A stretch of DNA of 64,000 nucleotides from assembly GCA_963829235.1 (NCBI GenBank), contig CAWHIF010000001.1:62001-126000 (forward strand). The letters are read 5' to 3'. Origin of the DNA: Bog-756 sp963829235 (GTDB taxonomy: Bacteria > Actinomycetota > Acidimicrobiia > Acidimicrobiales > RAAP-2). The stretch's first letter is position 1; each line of letters opens with the position of its first letter. Below the pieces are notes generated by a model. The model ran no database searches. It was not told the origin of the DNA and saw only the letters and a list, made by a program, of their open reading frames with translations. Both the position numbers and the translations under genes were made by a program. Positions 25,964 to 34,558 of this stretch are shown here, in pieces.

Positions 25964-27505
25964 ATGAGCGGACGAACGAACTCCGATCTCCTGGACAGGG
26001 ACGACCGGCACCTGGCCGGGCACGAACCGCACCTGGCCGGCGACGATCCGCACGCGAGCTGGTCCGGGGCCGATCCGGGAGCCCTGCCCCCTCACGTCAT
26101 CGTCCTGTTCGGGGCGACCGGGGACCTGGCCCGCCGGAAGCTCCTTCCCGGGCTGCTCCGCCTCTCGCACGCCGGGCTGCTCCCCGAGGTACACATCGTC
26201 GGCACCTCCCTCGAGGAGATCGACGACGACACCTTCCACGGCTTCGCCCTCGAAGCTTGCCGTGAGTTCGCCCGACGGGACATCGTCGATTCGCACTGGG
26301 ACACCTTCCGGTCACGGGTCCGATTCGTCTCCCAGGCCCACGGACCGGCCGCCCTGGCCGATGCCGTGTCCCGGGCCGAGCAGATCCTGGGCCGGGAGAG
26401 CCGGCGCCTCCACTACCTGAGCATCCCGCCGTCGGCCGCCGAGGCGGTGGTCCACAACCTGCGCGAGGCCAGCCTGGTCGACCGCTCCAGGATCATCATG
26501 GAGAAGCCGTTCGGCACCGACCTGCGGACGGCCAAGGTGCTCAACGACACCGTGCACAGCATCTTCTCCCCCGAGCAGGTGTATCGCATCGACCATTTCC
26601 TCGGGAAGGAGGCAGCCCAGAACATCCTCGCCTTCCGGTTCGCCAACGGGCTCTTCGAGCCCATCTGGAATCGCGGCCACATCGACCATGTGCAGATCGA
26701 CGTGCCCGAGACCCTCTCGGTCGACAGCCGGGCCGGCTTCTACGAGGGAACCGGAGCCTTCCGGGACATGATGGTCACCCATCTGTTCCAGGTGCTGGCG
26801 TTCATGGCCATGGAACCGCCCACCTCACTCGAGCCCAGGTCAATCAGTGAGGAGAAGAACAAGGTGTTCCGGTCGATGAAACCCATCGACGTGTCCGCCG
26901 TGGTGCGGGGCCAGTACGAGGGGTACCGATCGATCCCCGGCGTGGCCGGCGACTCCCAGACCGAGACCTTCATCGCCCTCCGGTGCGAGATCGACAACTG
27001 GCGGTGGGCGGGCGTTCCCTTCTACCTGCGGACCGGGAAGAACATGGCCCAGGGGGCCCGTATCATCTCCATCGCCTTCCGGGAACCGCCGAAGAGCATG
27101 TTCCCGCCCGGTTCGGGGATCGGTGCCCACGGCCCCGACCACCTGACGTTCGATCTGGCCGACTCCTCGAAGCTCTCGCTCTCCTTCTACGGCAAGCGCC
27201 CCGGCCCGGGGATGCAGCTGGACAAGCTGAGTCTCCAGTTCGCACTGCACGAGACCGGCCGTGAAGTCGACGTGCTCGAGGCCTACGAACGGCTCATCCA
27301 CGATGCCATGAGCGGCGACCACACCCTCTTCACGGCGGCCGACGACATCGAGCGGCTGTGGGAGCTGTCGGCGCCGTTGCTCGAGCATCCCCCCGGGGTG
27401 GAGTTCTACCGCCCGGGCAGCTGGGGTCCCCCGGGGATCCACGACCTCATCGCCCCCGACACCTGGCGGCTGCCGTTCGAACGGGGCTGGCGCAATCCGG
27501 ATTGA
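25964..27505 (+). CDS. zwf: Glucose-6-phosphate 1-dehydrogenase
   Basis: A 513-residue enzyme that oxidises glucose-6-phosphate to 6-phosphogluconolactone, making NADPH (or reducing F420-independent NAD(P)) in the pentose phosphate pathway. Signatures: the nucleotide loop LFGATGDLARRKLLPGL near residue 48, EKPFGTD, the substrate-binding RIDHFLGKEAAQN near residue 207, and WAGVPFYLRTGK. The N-terminus has about 40 polar residues before the fold. The usual neighbours gnd, opcA, tal and tkt are absent, so this may be a second or stand-alone copy. Confidence 0.93.
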   Translation: MSGRTNSDLLDRDDRHLAGHEPHLAGDDPHASWSGADPGALPPHVIVLFGATGDLARRKLLPGLLRLSHAGLLPEVHIVGTSLEEIDDDTFHGFALEACREFARRDIVDSHWDTFRSRVRFVSQAHGPAALADAVSRAEQILGRESRRLHYLSIPPSAAEAVVHNLREASLVDRSRIIMEKPFGTDLRTAKVLNDTVHSIFSPEQVYRIDHFLGKEAAQNILAFRFANGLFEPIWNRGHIDHVQIDVPETLSVDSRAGFYEGTGAFRDMMVTHLFQVLAFMAMEPPTSLEPRSISEEKNKVFRSMKPIDVSAVVRGQYEGYRSIPGVAGDSQTETFIALRCEIDNWRWAGVPFYLRTGKNMAQGARIISIAFREPPKSMFPPGSGIGAHGPDHLTFDLADSSKLSLSFYGKRPGPGMQLDKLSLQFALHETGREVDVLEAYERLIHDAMSGDHTLFTAADDIERLWELSAPLLEHPPGVEFYRPGSWGPPGIHDLIAPDTWRLPFERGWRNPD

Positions 27506-27586
27506 GGCGCCATCCGCTTCGACGAGGTGGCCCGGTCAAGAGCCCTTCCGCCTCCACGACGACTTCTGCATCGACGAGGCAGCCGG

Positions 27587-28216
27587 TCAGGAGGCCGCCG
27601 ACCGATCGTCGAGCACCCTCCAGCAGTACCAGGCCACCACGCTCCGATAAGGGCTGAAGGGCTCGCCCAGCGCCACCAGCTCTTTCGGGCTCGGGATCGC
27701 CGACAGGCCCCAGGCGGCAGCGAAGCCGGCCCGCACGCCGTAGTCACCGGTGGGCCACACGTCGAGCCGGCCCAACGTCCCGAGCAGGAACATCTGAGCC
27801 GTCCAGGGACCGATCCCCCGCACCCGGGTCAGGTGCTCGATCACCGCGTCGTCGGACAGACGGCCGATGCGCTCCAGTGCGACCTCCCCGGTCATCACCT
27901 TTTGGGCCAGGTCGCGGATCGAAGCGGCCTTGGCCCGACTGAGGCCGGTCGAGGCCAACAGGTCGGGAGTGGCGGCCAGCACACCGTCGGGCGTCACGGA
28001 TCCGCCCATCGCCTGCTCGAAGCGACCGTGGATGGTGGCGGCGGCCTTGCCGGCCAGCTGTTGGTAGACGATGATCTCGGCAAGCTCTGCGAACCGCTGC
28101 GACGAAGGGGCCGGGCGACGGCGCGGCGGGGGCCCGTGGCGTTCGACGAGCGACGCCAGCACCCGGTCCCGCCCCGCCAGCATCGCGGTGATGTCGGCGA
28201 GTGTCGGTCCGGCCAC
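27587..28216 (-). CDS. HhH-GPD DNA glycosylase (3-methyladenine glycosylase, AlkA-like)
   Basis: About 209 residues. The helix-hairpin-helix-GPD core is clear: FAELAEIIVYQQLAGKAAATIHGRF, LSRAKAASIRDLAQ, TRVRGIGPWTAQMFLL (hairpin) and VWPTGDYGVRAGF with the catalytic Asp. It excises alkylated bases. The frame stays open to 28315 but would then overlap the divergent SRPBCC gene; GTG 28216 leaves about 25 residues before the conserved HGPPP motif, the usual spacing, so I prefer it. It converges on zwf. Confidence 0.85.
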   Translation of the reverse strand: MAGPTLADITAMLAGRDRVLASLVERHGPPPRRRPAPSSQRFAELAEIIVYQQLAGKAAATIHGRFEQAMGGSVTPDGVLAATPDLLASTGLSRAKAASIRDLAQKVMTGEVALERIGRLSDDAVIEHLTRVRGIGPWTAQMFLLGTLGRLDVWPTGDYGVRAGFAAAWGLSAIPSPKELVALGEPFSPYRSVVAWYCWRVLDDRSAAS

Positions 28217-28276
28217 GAAGAAGATGATGCCACTGCTGTCGATCCACGGCAGCCCGATGAGACTGCAGAGGAACAC

Positions 28277-28750
28277 ATGGACGGAAACATTGTCACCACC
28301 GAGCGCACCATTCACGCAGCTCCTGACGCCATCTTCGACTTGCTCGCCGATGCGTCACGCCACCCCGACATCGACGGTTCCGGCGCGGTGAAGAAGGCCA
28401 AGGAGGAGCCGCGGCGACTGGGGCTCGGGGACAGGTTCGGGATGTCCATGCATCAGGGCATCGGGTACTCGATGGTCAACACGGTGGTCGAGTTCGAGGA
28501 GAACCGGAGGATCGCCTGGCAGTCGAACATCTCGGGTCCCTTGGGCCGGTTCATCGGCGGACGGATCTGGCGCTACGAGCTCGAGCCGGTCGAAGGCGGC
28601 ACCCTCGTGCGCGAGAGCTGGGACATCGGCCAGGACCACCAGCGGCCGTTCCTCAAGTTGGGCAAGCTTCCCACCACGACCAAGTCGAACATGGACAAGA
28701 CGCTGGTCCGCATCGAAGCGCTGACCACCCCGCCGCCCGCAGGCGCCTGA
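28277..28750 (+). CDS. SRPBCC family protein
   Basis: A 157-residue helix-grip protein. IVTTERTIHAAPDAIFDLLADASRHPDIDGSG opens the fold, NTVVEFEENRRIAWQS is the central strand pair, and GGTLVRESWDIG is the last. ATG 28277 is preceded by AGAGGAAC at short distance. Such proteins bind or cyclise hydrophobic ligands; no specific substrate can be named. It lies divergent from the glycosylase and 60 bp before another luciferase-like gene, possibly cotranscribed with it. Confidence 0.8.
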   Translation: MDGNIVTTERTIHAAPDAIFDLLADASRHPDIDGSGAVKKAKEEPRRLGLGDRFGMSMHQGIGYSMVNTVVEFEENRRIAWQSNISGPLGRFIGGRIWRYELEPVEGGTLVRESWDIGQDHQRPFLKLGKLPTTTKSNMDKTLVRIEALTTPPPAGA

Positions 28751-28810
28751 CCCCGGCCCGGCCCGGCAGGCTCCGGGAAGGTCCGGACCCTGACCGGTGT
28801 TGTGCTGACC

Positions 28811-29833
28811 ATGGTGCCGCTCTCCGTTCTCGACCTGGCCACGGTGACCCGGGGGTCCACGGCGGCGGACGCGCTGGCCGACACCACCCGCCTGGCCGTC
28901 GTCGTCGAGGGCCTCGGCTACCGCCGGATGTGGGTGGCCGAGCATCACGGGATGCCGTCGGTGGCCAGTTCGGCACCGGCTGTCCTCATCGGGCACCTGG
29001 CCGACGCCACCACCCGGCTCAGAGTGGGGGCGGGCGGGGTCATGCTGCCCAATCACGCACCCCTCGTCGTGGCCGAGCAGTTCGCCACGCTCGAGGCACT
29101 GCACCCGGGCCGGATCGACCTGGGCCTCGGCCGCGCCCCGGGCACCGATCCGTTCACGGCCCGTGCGCTGCGCCGGGCCGGTGAACCCGGGGCCGACACC
29201 TTCCCCGAGGACGTGGTCGAGCTCATCACCTACCTGGTGGACAGCGATGGCCCGCCGACCCGGCCGGCCCCGGTGCCCGGACGGGGGTACCTCCCCGAGA
29301 TGTGGCTGCTCGGCTCGTCGACCTTCAGTGCCCGACTGGCCGGCATGCTCGGCCTCTCCTTCTCCTTCGCCTACCACTTCAGCCCCGACCAGGTGGACCA
29401 GGCCCTCGAGCAGTACCGGTCGGCGTTCCGTCCCTCGATCCTGCTCGACCGTCCGCACACCATGGTGGCGGTGTCGGTGTTGTGCGCGCCGAGCACCGAG
29501 GAGGCCCGCTGGCTGGCCGGGCCGGCGGCGCTCACCATCCTCCAGCTGCGCACGGGCCGGCTCGGCCCCATCGTGACGCCCGAAGAGGCGGCCGCCTACC
29601 GGTTCACGGCCCGGGAGCGGGAGCTGGTCGAGGCGACCATGTCCACCCATCTCATCGGAGACCCGGCGGAAGTACACCGGGGCCTGATCGACCTCCAGTC
29701 GCGGACCGGCGCCGACGAGCTCATGCTGTCCACCCGGGGCCACTCCTTCGAGTCCCGGGCCCAGTCGCTCAGCCTCGTGGCCGAACGTTGGCTGATGGCC
29801 GACGGCGCACCGACATCCACCTCGGCGGCCTGA
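28811..29833 (+). CDS. LLM class flavin-dependent oxidoreductase (MsnO8-like)
   Basis: A 340-residue single-chain luciferase-like enzyme. PLSVLDLATVTRG opens the barrel; RMWVAEHHGMPSVASSAPAVLIG, RLRVGAGGVMLPNHAPLVVAEQF and PGRIDLGLGRAPGTD are the standard blocks of the MsnO8 group, similar to the gene at 7824. ATG 28811 gives the usual short N-terminus; GTG 28802 is an alternative. Flavin-dependent oxidation of an unknown substrate is expected. It converges on the F420-type gene at 29858. Confidence 0.88.
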   Translation: MVPLSVLDLATVTRGSTAADALADTTRLAVVVEGLGYRRMWVAEHHGMPSVASSAPAVLIGHLADATTRLRVGAGGVMLPNHAPLVVAEQFATLEALHPGRIDLGLGRAPGTDPFTARALRRAGEPGADTFPEDVVELITYLVDSDGPPTRPAPVPGRGYLPEMWLLGSSTFSARLAGMLGLSFSFAYHFSPDQVDQALEQYRSAFRPSILLDRPHTMVAVSVLCAPSTEEARWLAGPAALTILQLRTGRLGPIVTPEEAAAYRFTARERELVEATMSTHLIGDPAEVHRGLIDLQSRTGADELMLSTRGHSFESRAQSLSLVAERWLMADGAPTSTSAA

Positions 29834-29857
29834 GCCGACCGTCGGCCACGACCCGCG

Positions 29858-30796
29858 TCAGAGCGCGGCGCAGTGGGGCAGCACCTCTTCACCGAGGAGG
29901 GCGAGATGGTCGAGGTCGTCGAGATCGAGGACCTGCAGGTAGGCGCGGGACGCGCCCGCGGCAGCGAAAGTGGCCAGCTTGGCGGTGATCTCGTCCGGCG
30001 TGCCGCAGAGCGCGTTCTGACGGAGCTCGTCGACCTGACGGCCGGTGGCCACGGCCCGACGGGCAATCTCGGCGTCGTCGCGTCCACAACACACCGTCTG
30101 GGCGGCGGACAACACCAGTGAGGCCGGGTCACGCCCTGTCGACTCGCATGCGCCCCGGACCCGCCCGAACTGGTCACCGGTGTCGGCCGGAGACCGGAAG
30201 GCGAGATTGAATTCGGCTGCGTAGCGGGCGGCCAGCCGCGGCGTCCTGATGGGGCCACCCCCGCCGACGATGACCGGAGGACCCGGCTGTTGCACGGGCT
30301 TGGGCAGGGCCGGGCTGTCCCGGACCTCGTAGTGGTGGCCGCTGAAGGAGAACCGCTCCCCGGCCGGCGTCGACCACAAACCGGTGATGATGGCCAACTG
30401 CTCGTCGAGACGATCGAAGCGCTCCCCCAGTGGCGGGAAGGGAATCCCGTAGGCGGTGTGCTCGGCCTCGTACCAGCCGGCGCCGAGGCCGAGCTCCACC
30501 CGGCCACCGCTCATGTCGTCGACCTCGGCCACCGAGATGGCCAACGGGCCGGGCAACCGGAAGGTCGCCGAGGTGACCAGGGTCCCCAGTCGGATCGACG
30601 TGGTCTCGCGGGCGATGGCGGCCAGGGTGACCCAGGCGTCCGTGGGTCCGGGCAGGCCGTCGGCAGTGCCGATGGCCATGTAGTGGTCGCTGCGGAAGAA
30701 GGCGTCGAAGCCCTCGGCCTCGGCCGTCCGGGCCACGGCCAGCAACTGGTCGTAGGAGGCGCCCTGCTGGGGCTCGGTGAAGATGCGGAGCAGCAT
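29858..30796 (-). CDS. LLM class F420-dependent oxidoreductase
   Basis: A 312-residue TIM-barrel protein. AVARTAEAEGFDAFFRSDHYM, RLGTLVTSATFRLPGPLAISVAEVDDMSGGRVELGLGAGW and PVIVGGGGPIRTPRLAARYA are the signatures of F420-dependent luciferase-like enzymes, the group that includes F420-dependent glucose-6-phosphate dehydrogenase homologues and many uncharacterised reductases. It is 10 bp downstream of the comF-like gene (stop 30806), so probably cotranscribed. Confidence 0.85.
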   Translation of the reverse strand: MLLRIFTEPQQGASYDQLLAVARTAEAEGFDAFFRSDHYMAIGTADGLPGPTDAWVTLAAIARETTSIRLGTLVTSATFRLPGPLAISVAEVDDMSGGRVELGLGAGWYEAEHTAYGIPFPPLGERFDRLDEQLAIITGLWSTPAGERFSFSGHHYEVRDSPALPKPVQQPGPPVIVGGGGPIRTPRLAARYAAEFNLAFRSPADTGDQFGRVRGACESTGRDPASLVLSAAQTVCCGRDDAEIARRAVATGRQVDELRQNALCGTPDEITAKLATFAAAGASRAYLQVLDLDDLDHLALLGEEVLPHCAAL

Positions 30797-30805
30797 CTCC
30801 CCGGT

Positions 30806-31477
30806 CTAGCCGAGCCCCGGTCGGGTTGCCCACCCCCGACCGGCCACCACCCGGCCCACGGCCATGACCCCCACGACGCGGCCACCGGCCAGACGCAGGG
30901 CCGCGGCCGCACTCTGGGACCGGGCACCGGTGGTGATGCTGTCGTCGAAGACGAGGATGCACCTGCCCCGGAGCCACTCCCGGTCGACCGCGGGCACGAG
31001 CTCGAACCCCCGCCGCGAGGCGCGCAGATGGCCGGTCGGCTCCGGTCCGCGCACGAGCAGCTGCCGGTGACGCCGGGCCAGGTCCGGCACGTGTGCGACC
31101 AGGGCGTCGACAGGGACGCCCACCGGCCGACCCGAGGACGGCACCGTGGCCACGAGGTCCCAGGTGGAGCCGAACCGGGCCTCCAGATCGGCCCGGCCGG
31201 CCGTCATCCACCTCCGGACCAGCCCGGCGAGATCGACGGCACAGGCCCGGCGGGCCTCGGCCACCGGGGCGTCCTTGTAACCGCGGAGCCGTCGGTGCAT
31301 CGGGTCACCGACCCGGTAGTCGGCCATGGCCACCACCGGGGTGAGGGGCATCTGCAGCTGCCGGACGAGCGTGGCACAGCAGAAGCAGTGCGCGAACCGG
31401 GCGTGGGCGACGGCGCCGCACACCCGGCACACCGGTACGTCGAAGGCGGGAAGGGCCATGGCATGTCTCGTATTCAC
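30806..31477 (-). CDS. ComF family phosphoribosyltransferase-like protein
   Basis: A 223-residue protein. An N-terminal zinc ribbon has VCRVCGAVAH and CFCCATLV; the middle includes RRLRGYKDAPVAEARR; the C-terminal type I phosphoribosyltransferase fold has the PRPP loop CILVFDDSITTGARSQSAAAALR. ComF proteins take part in DNA uptake in competent bacteria, but many actinobacterial homologues have no known role. No other competence genes are close. Confidence 0.85.
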   Translation of the reverse strand: MNTRHAMALPAFDVPVCRVCGAVAHARFAHCFCCATLVRQLQMPLTPVVAMADYRVGDPMHRRLRGYKDAPVAEARRACAVDLAGLVRRWMTAGRADLEARFGSTWDLVATVPSSGRPVGVPVDALVAHVPDLARRHRQLLVRGPEPTGHLRASRRGFELVPAVDREWLRGRCILVFDDSITTGARSQSAAAALRLAGGRVVGVMAVGRVVAGRGWATRPGLG

Positions 31478-31561
31478 CCTTGGGCCCGGGAGGCCCCGAT
31501 CGGACGGTGGCCGCTCCCGCCGGATGCGGGGCGCGGCGATGGCCGGCCGGGGCCGGCGGAT

Positions 31562-32035
31562 TCAGGGTCGGGGTCCGGCCCCGGCCGACGATTCGTCAGT
31601 GGACCGCTTGAGGAGGAAGGTCCCGGTCGACCGGCTGACCAACTGGTCCTCGCCGTCCACCACGGTGGCCTCGGCGTAGGCCACCTGCCGGGCCATCCGC
31701 ACCACCTCCCCGCGCAGCCGGTAGGACTGGCCGACCAGGGCCGGCCGCATGGTCTCGACCTTCATCTCGAGGGTGGCACGGGTCCGGTCCCGGCCCGGGA
31801 GCGCCGAGTTGATGGAGAAATTCATGGCCGCATCGAGCAGGAGGCCGTGCACCCCGGCCTGGACGATCCCGTGCGGATTGCCGGCCATCGGAGCGGGGAC
31901 GAACGAACCTGACACCCAGCCGAGGTCCTCCCCGTCGACGCCGTAGTCGTCGAAGGAACCGCCCACGACGCCGATGAGCTCCATGCCACCATCACCCAGC
32001 CAGCGGTCCATGTCCTTGATCCGACCCGTCACCAT
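31562..32035 (-). CDS. PaaI-family acyl-CoA thioesterase (hotdog fold)
   Basis: About 157 residues. The hotdog helix motif is GNPHGIVQAGVHGLLLDAAMNFSINSAL, followed by TRATLEMKVETMRPALVGQSYRLRGEV and a final strand ATVVDGEDQLVSRSTGTFLL, the layout of PaaI-type thioesterases that hydrolyse acyl-CoA. I took ATG 32035; GTG 32101 upstream is open too and neither has a strong ribosome site. It is divergent from the thiolase, separated by the TetR-type operator, which fits fatty-acid or ketoacid degradation. Confidence 0.75.
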   Translation of the reverse strand: MVTGRIKDMDRWLGDGGMELIGVVGGSFDDYGVDGEDLGWVSGSFVPAPMAGNPHGIVQAGVHGLLLDAAMNFSINSALPGRDRTRATLEMKVETMRPALVGQSYRLRGEVVRMARQVAYAEATVVDGEDQLVSRSTGTFLLKRSTDESSAGAGPRP

Positions 32036-32186
32036 CCCGACCGTAGTGCCGGGCTGTGCCACCGTCGACGAACCGACCCGGCGATCACTTGCGCCCTCCA
32101 CGAGGGGACGGGTGACGTCCCAAAGCCGGGGCCGACGCCGTTTGACGCCGCCTGCCAGGCGAGTACGATCTAGGCGGGCGGCTTTC

Positions 32187-32202
32187 TTGACCGGTCAGTC
32201 AA
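32187..32202. promoter_or_regulatory. TetR-type operator upstream of the thiolase
   Basis: TTGACCGGTCAGTCAA has TTGAC/GTCAA outer arms and a perfect inner palindrome TGACCGGTCA. It lies between the divergent thioesterase and thiolase genes. The same motif in slightly longer form occurs at 5078-5094. It resembles operators recalled for TetR repressors of fatty-acid degradation. No such regulator gene lies next to it. Confidence 0.6.
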
Positions 32203-32299
32203 GTTTGCCCGCCGCGCAGTTGATCGACCGTCAGCAGTTCCCATATACGCCGAATTCGGCCGGCAGGCACTCGGGCCGCCGGACCTCGGAAGGAGAATC

Positions 32300-33481
32300 A
32301 TGACCGACGCCGTCATCGTGGACGCAGTCCGCACCGCAGGGGGCAAGCGCAACGGGAAGCTTCGCAACTGGCACGCAGCCGACCTCGGTTCGGAGCCGCT
32401 CAAGGCACTGGTCGAGCGCAACGACCTCGATCCCGCCCTGGTCGACGACGTGATCATGGGGTGCGTGATGCAGGTCGGCGAGCAGTCCCTCAACGTGGGT
32501 CGCAACGCCGTGCTCGCCGCCGGCTATCCGGAGTCGGTCCCCGCCACCACCATCGACCGCCAGTGCGGCTCCTCCCAGCAGGCGCTCCACTTCGGAGCCC
32601 AGGGAGTCATCGCCGGCGCCTACGACATCGTCATCGGTGGAGGCGTCGAGGTCATGACCCGCACCCCGATGGGCTCGTCGGTCGTGCGGGACCTGGGCTA
32701 CCCCTTCGGACCCCGGATGATGCAGCGCTACGCCGAGCGTGGCGGCCTCGTGGGCCAGGGTGAGGGGGCCGAGCTGATCGCCGAACAGTGGAACCTCTCA
32801 CGTGACGACCTCGACGAGTTCGCCGTCCGCTCACACCATCGTGCCGCCCAGGCCACCGCGGAAGGACGGTTCGAGCGGGAGATCATCCCGGTGGCGGTGA
32901 AGGACGACGACCGCGCCGATACCGACGAGCTGATCTCCACCGACGAGGGCATCCGGCCCGACTCCTCGGTCGAGGTGCTGGCCAACCTCAAGCCGGCGTT
33001 CCGGCAGGAGGGCGGCAAGGTCACCGCCGGCAACTCGTCGCAGATCACCGACGGTGCCTCGGGCGTACTGATCATGAGCGAGGAGAAGGCGACCTCCCTC
33101 GGGCTCACCCCCCGGGCCCGCTTCCACAGCTTCGCCGTGGCCGGCAGCGACCCGATCACCATGCTGACGGGACCGATCCCGGCCACCAAGTCGGTGCTCG
33201 AGAAGGCCAAGCTGACCCTCGACGACATGGACGTCATCGAGATCAACGAGGCCTTCGCCTCGGTCGTCCTGGCCTGGCAGAAGGAGTTCGGAGCGGATCT
33301 CGACAAAGTCAACGTGAACGGCGGGGCCATCGCTCTCGGCCACCCGCTCGGAGCCTCCGGGGCCAAGTTGATGGCCACGCTGGTCAACGAGCTCGAGCGC
33401 ACCCAGGGTCGCTACGGGCTCCTGACCATGTGCGAGGGCGGAGGAATGGCCAACGCCACCATCATCGAGCGGCTGGGCTGA
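32300..33481 (+). CDS. Acetyl-CoA C-acyltransferase (thiolase)
   Basis: A 393-residue thiolase. The acyl-binding Cys is residue 89 in TIDRQCGSSQQALHFG; the His is in GGAIALGHPLGASGAKL; the second Cys is in LLTMCEGGGMANA. It cleaves 3-ketoacyl-CoA or condenses two acyl-CoA. ATG 32300 is preceded by GGAAGGAG. Control by the palindrome at 32187 is likely. The last codons are caught up in a 15-16 bp tandem repeat that extends past the stop. Confidence 0.93.
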   Translation: MTDAVIVDAVRTAGGKRNGKLRNWHAADLGSEPLKALVERNDLDPALVDDVIMGCVMQVGEQSLNVGRNAVLAAGYPESVPATTIDRQCGSSQQALHFGAQGVIAGAYDIVIGGGVEVMTRTPMGSSVVRDLGYPFGPRMMQRYAERGGLVGQGEGAELIAEQWNLSRDDLDEFAVRSHHRAAQATAEGRFEREIIPVAVKDDDRADTDELISTDEGIRPDSSVEVLANLKPAFRQEGGKVTAGNSSQITDGASGVLIMSEEKATSLGLTPRARFHSFAVAGSDPITMLTGPIPATKSVLEKAKLTLDDMDVIEINEAFASVVLAWQKEFGADLDKVNVNGGAIALGHPLGASGAKLMATLVNELERTQGRYGLLTMCEGGGMANATIIERLG

Positions 33482-33547
33482 GCCCGGCTGGGCTGAGCCC
33501 GGCTGGTTGAGGGCCCGGCTGGTTGATGGCCCGGCCTGTTGAGGGGC
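33470..33547. repeat. 15-16 bp tandem repeats spanning the thiolase stop
   Basis: Five units starting CGGCTGGG or CGGCTGGT: two of CGGCTGGGCTGAGCC (15 bp), two of about CGGCTGGTTGAGGGCC (16 bp) and one diverged. The first unit contains the real thiolase stop (TGA); later units lie in the space before crgA. Each carries a TGA. Confidence 0.85.
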
Positions 33548-33550
33548 CGG

Positions 33551-33850
33551 TCAGTGGTAGCGGGTGGCCAGGATCAGGCCGGCGAAGATGGCGGCGATGG
33601 CGGCCACCAGCCACAGGTTGTTGACGCCCCCGGGGAGTGCCCCGGCGTAATTGAGGATGACCACCAGCACCCCGAGCACGAACAGGCCGATGATCACGAT
33701 CCCCATCCACCTGGGGCTGGTCTTGGCGTTCTTCGGGATGGGTGCCGTGTACCGGTTGCTCTGTACCGCAGCGCCCGGGGTGGTGGTCCGGCCGCTCGAA
33801 CGGCCCTTCTTCTGTGCCTTGCCCGGCCCGGCCTTGGCCTTTGTTGCCAT
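33551..33850 (-). CDS. crgA: CrgA, FtsZ-associated cell division regulator
   Basis: A 99-residue membrane protein. A basic, Lys-rich cytoplasmic N-terminus leads to RYTAPIPKNAKTSPRWMG and two membrane helices (IVIIGLFVLGVLVVILNYAG and LWLVAAIAAIFAGLIL) joined by a short loop ALPGGVNN, the layout of CrgA. CrgA links the Z-ring to septal peptidoglycan enzymes in actinobacteria. Its place next to pabA and pknB matches the conserved actinobacterial order. ATG 33850. Confidence 0.88.
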   Translation of the reverse strand: MATKAKAGPGKAQKKGRSSGRTTTPGAAVQSNRYTAPIPKNAKTSPRWMGIVIIGLFVLGVLVVILNYAGALPGGVNNLWLVAAIAAIFAGLILATRYH

Positions 33851-33929
33851 GGCCGAAGGATAGCCAGTCACCGGGGCGGCGTGGCGACGGGGAATCCACC
33901 CCGGCCCGGGCTTGTACGATCAGGTGGCC

Positions 33930-34514
33930 ATGGGCACGCGGGTACTGGTCATCGACAACTACGACTCCTTCGTCTACAACCTCGTCCAGGAGCTCGGGGA
34001 GCTGGGGGCCGAGCCAGTCGTCCACCGCAACGATGCCATCGACATCGAGGGCATCAGGGCCGCGTCACCCGACGCCATACTCATCTCCCCGGGGCCGGGC
34101 CGGCCCGAGAGTGCCGGCATCAGCATGGCCGTCGTCGCCGAGCTGGCCGGCGAGTACCCGATCCTCGGGGTGTGCCTCGGCCACCAGGCCATCGGACAGG
34201 TGTACGGCGGCAAGGTGGTGGCCGCGCCCACCCTCATGCACGGCAAGACCTCGTCGGTGCACCATGACGGCAAGGGCATCTTCGCCGGGCTTCCGGACCC
34301 CTTCGTCGCCACCCGCTACCACTCGCTGGTGGTGGAGCCCGGCTCGGTGCCCGACGTCCTCGAGGTCACGGCCGCCACGCCCGACGGCGTGGTCATGGGT
34401 CTGCGGCACCGCACGCTGCCCGTGGAAGGGGTCCAGTTCCACCCCGAGTCGATCCTCACCCCGAGCGGCCCGGGCCTCCTGTCCAACTTCCTGGCCGCCG
34501 CCGTCCGGCACTGA
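33930..34514 (+). CDS. pabA: Anthranilate/para-aminobenzoate synthase glutamine amidotransferase component
   Basis: A 194-residue class I glutamine amidotransferase. VLVIDNYDSFVYNLVQELGELG opens it; the nucleophile Cys is in ILGVCLGHQAIGQ, and the His/Glu pair in GVQFHPESIL. It supplies ammonia to a PabB or TrpE partner not encoded here. This gene (called trpG in mycobacteria) stands next to crgA and pknB in many actinobacteria. ATG 33930 follows AGGTGG. Confidence 0.9.
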   Translation: MGTRVLVIDNYDSFVYNLVQELGELGAEPVVHRNDAIDIEGIRAASPDAILISPGPGRPESAGISMAVVAELAGEYPILGVCLGHQAIGQVYGGKVVAAPTLMHGKTSSVHHDGKGIFAGLPDPFVATRYHSLVVEPGSVPDVLEVTAATPDGVVMGLRHRTLPVEGVQFHPESILTPSGPGLLSNFLAAAVRH

Positions 34515-34558
34515 GCCGGAGGCCACCCCCGGCCGGACCGGGTGCCCGGTCCCGCGGC

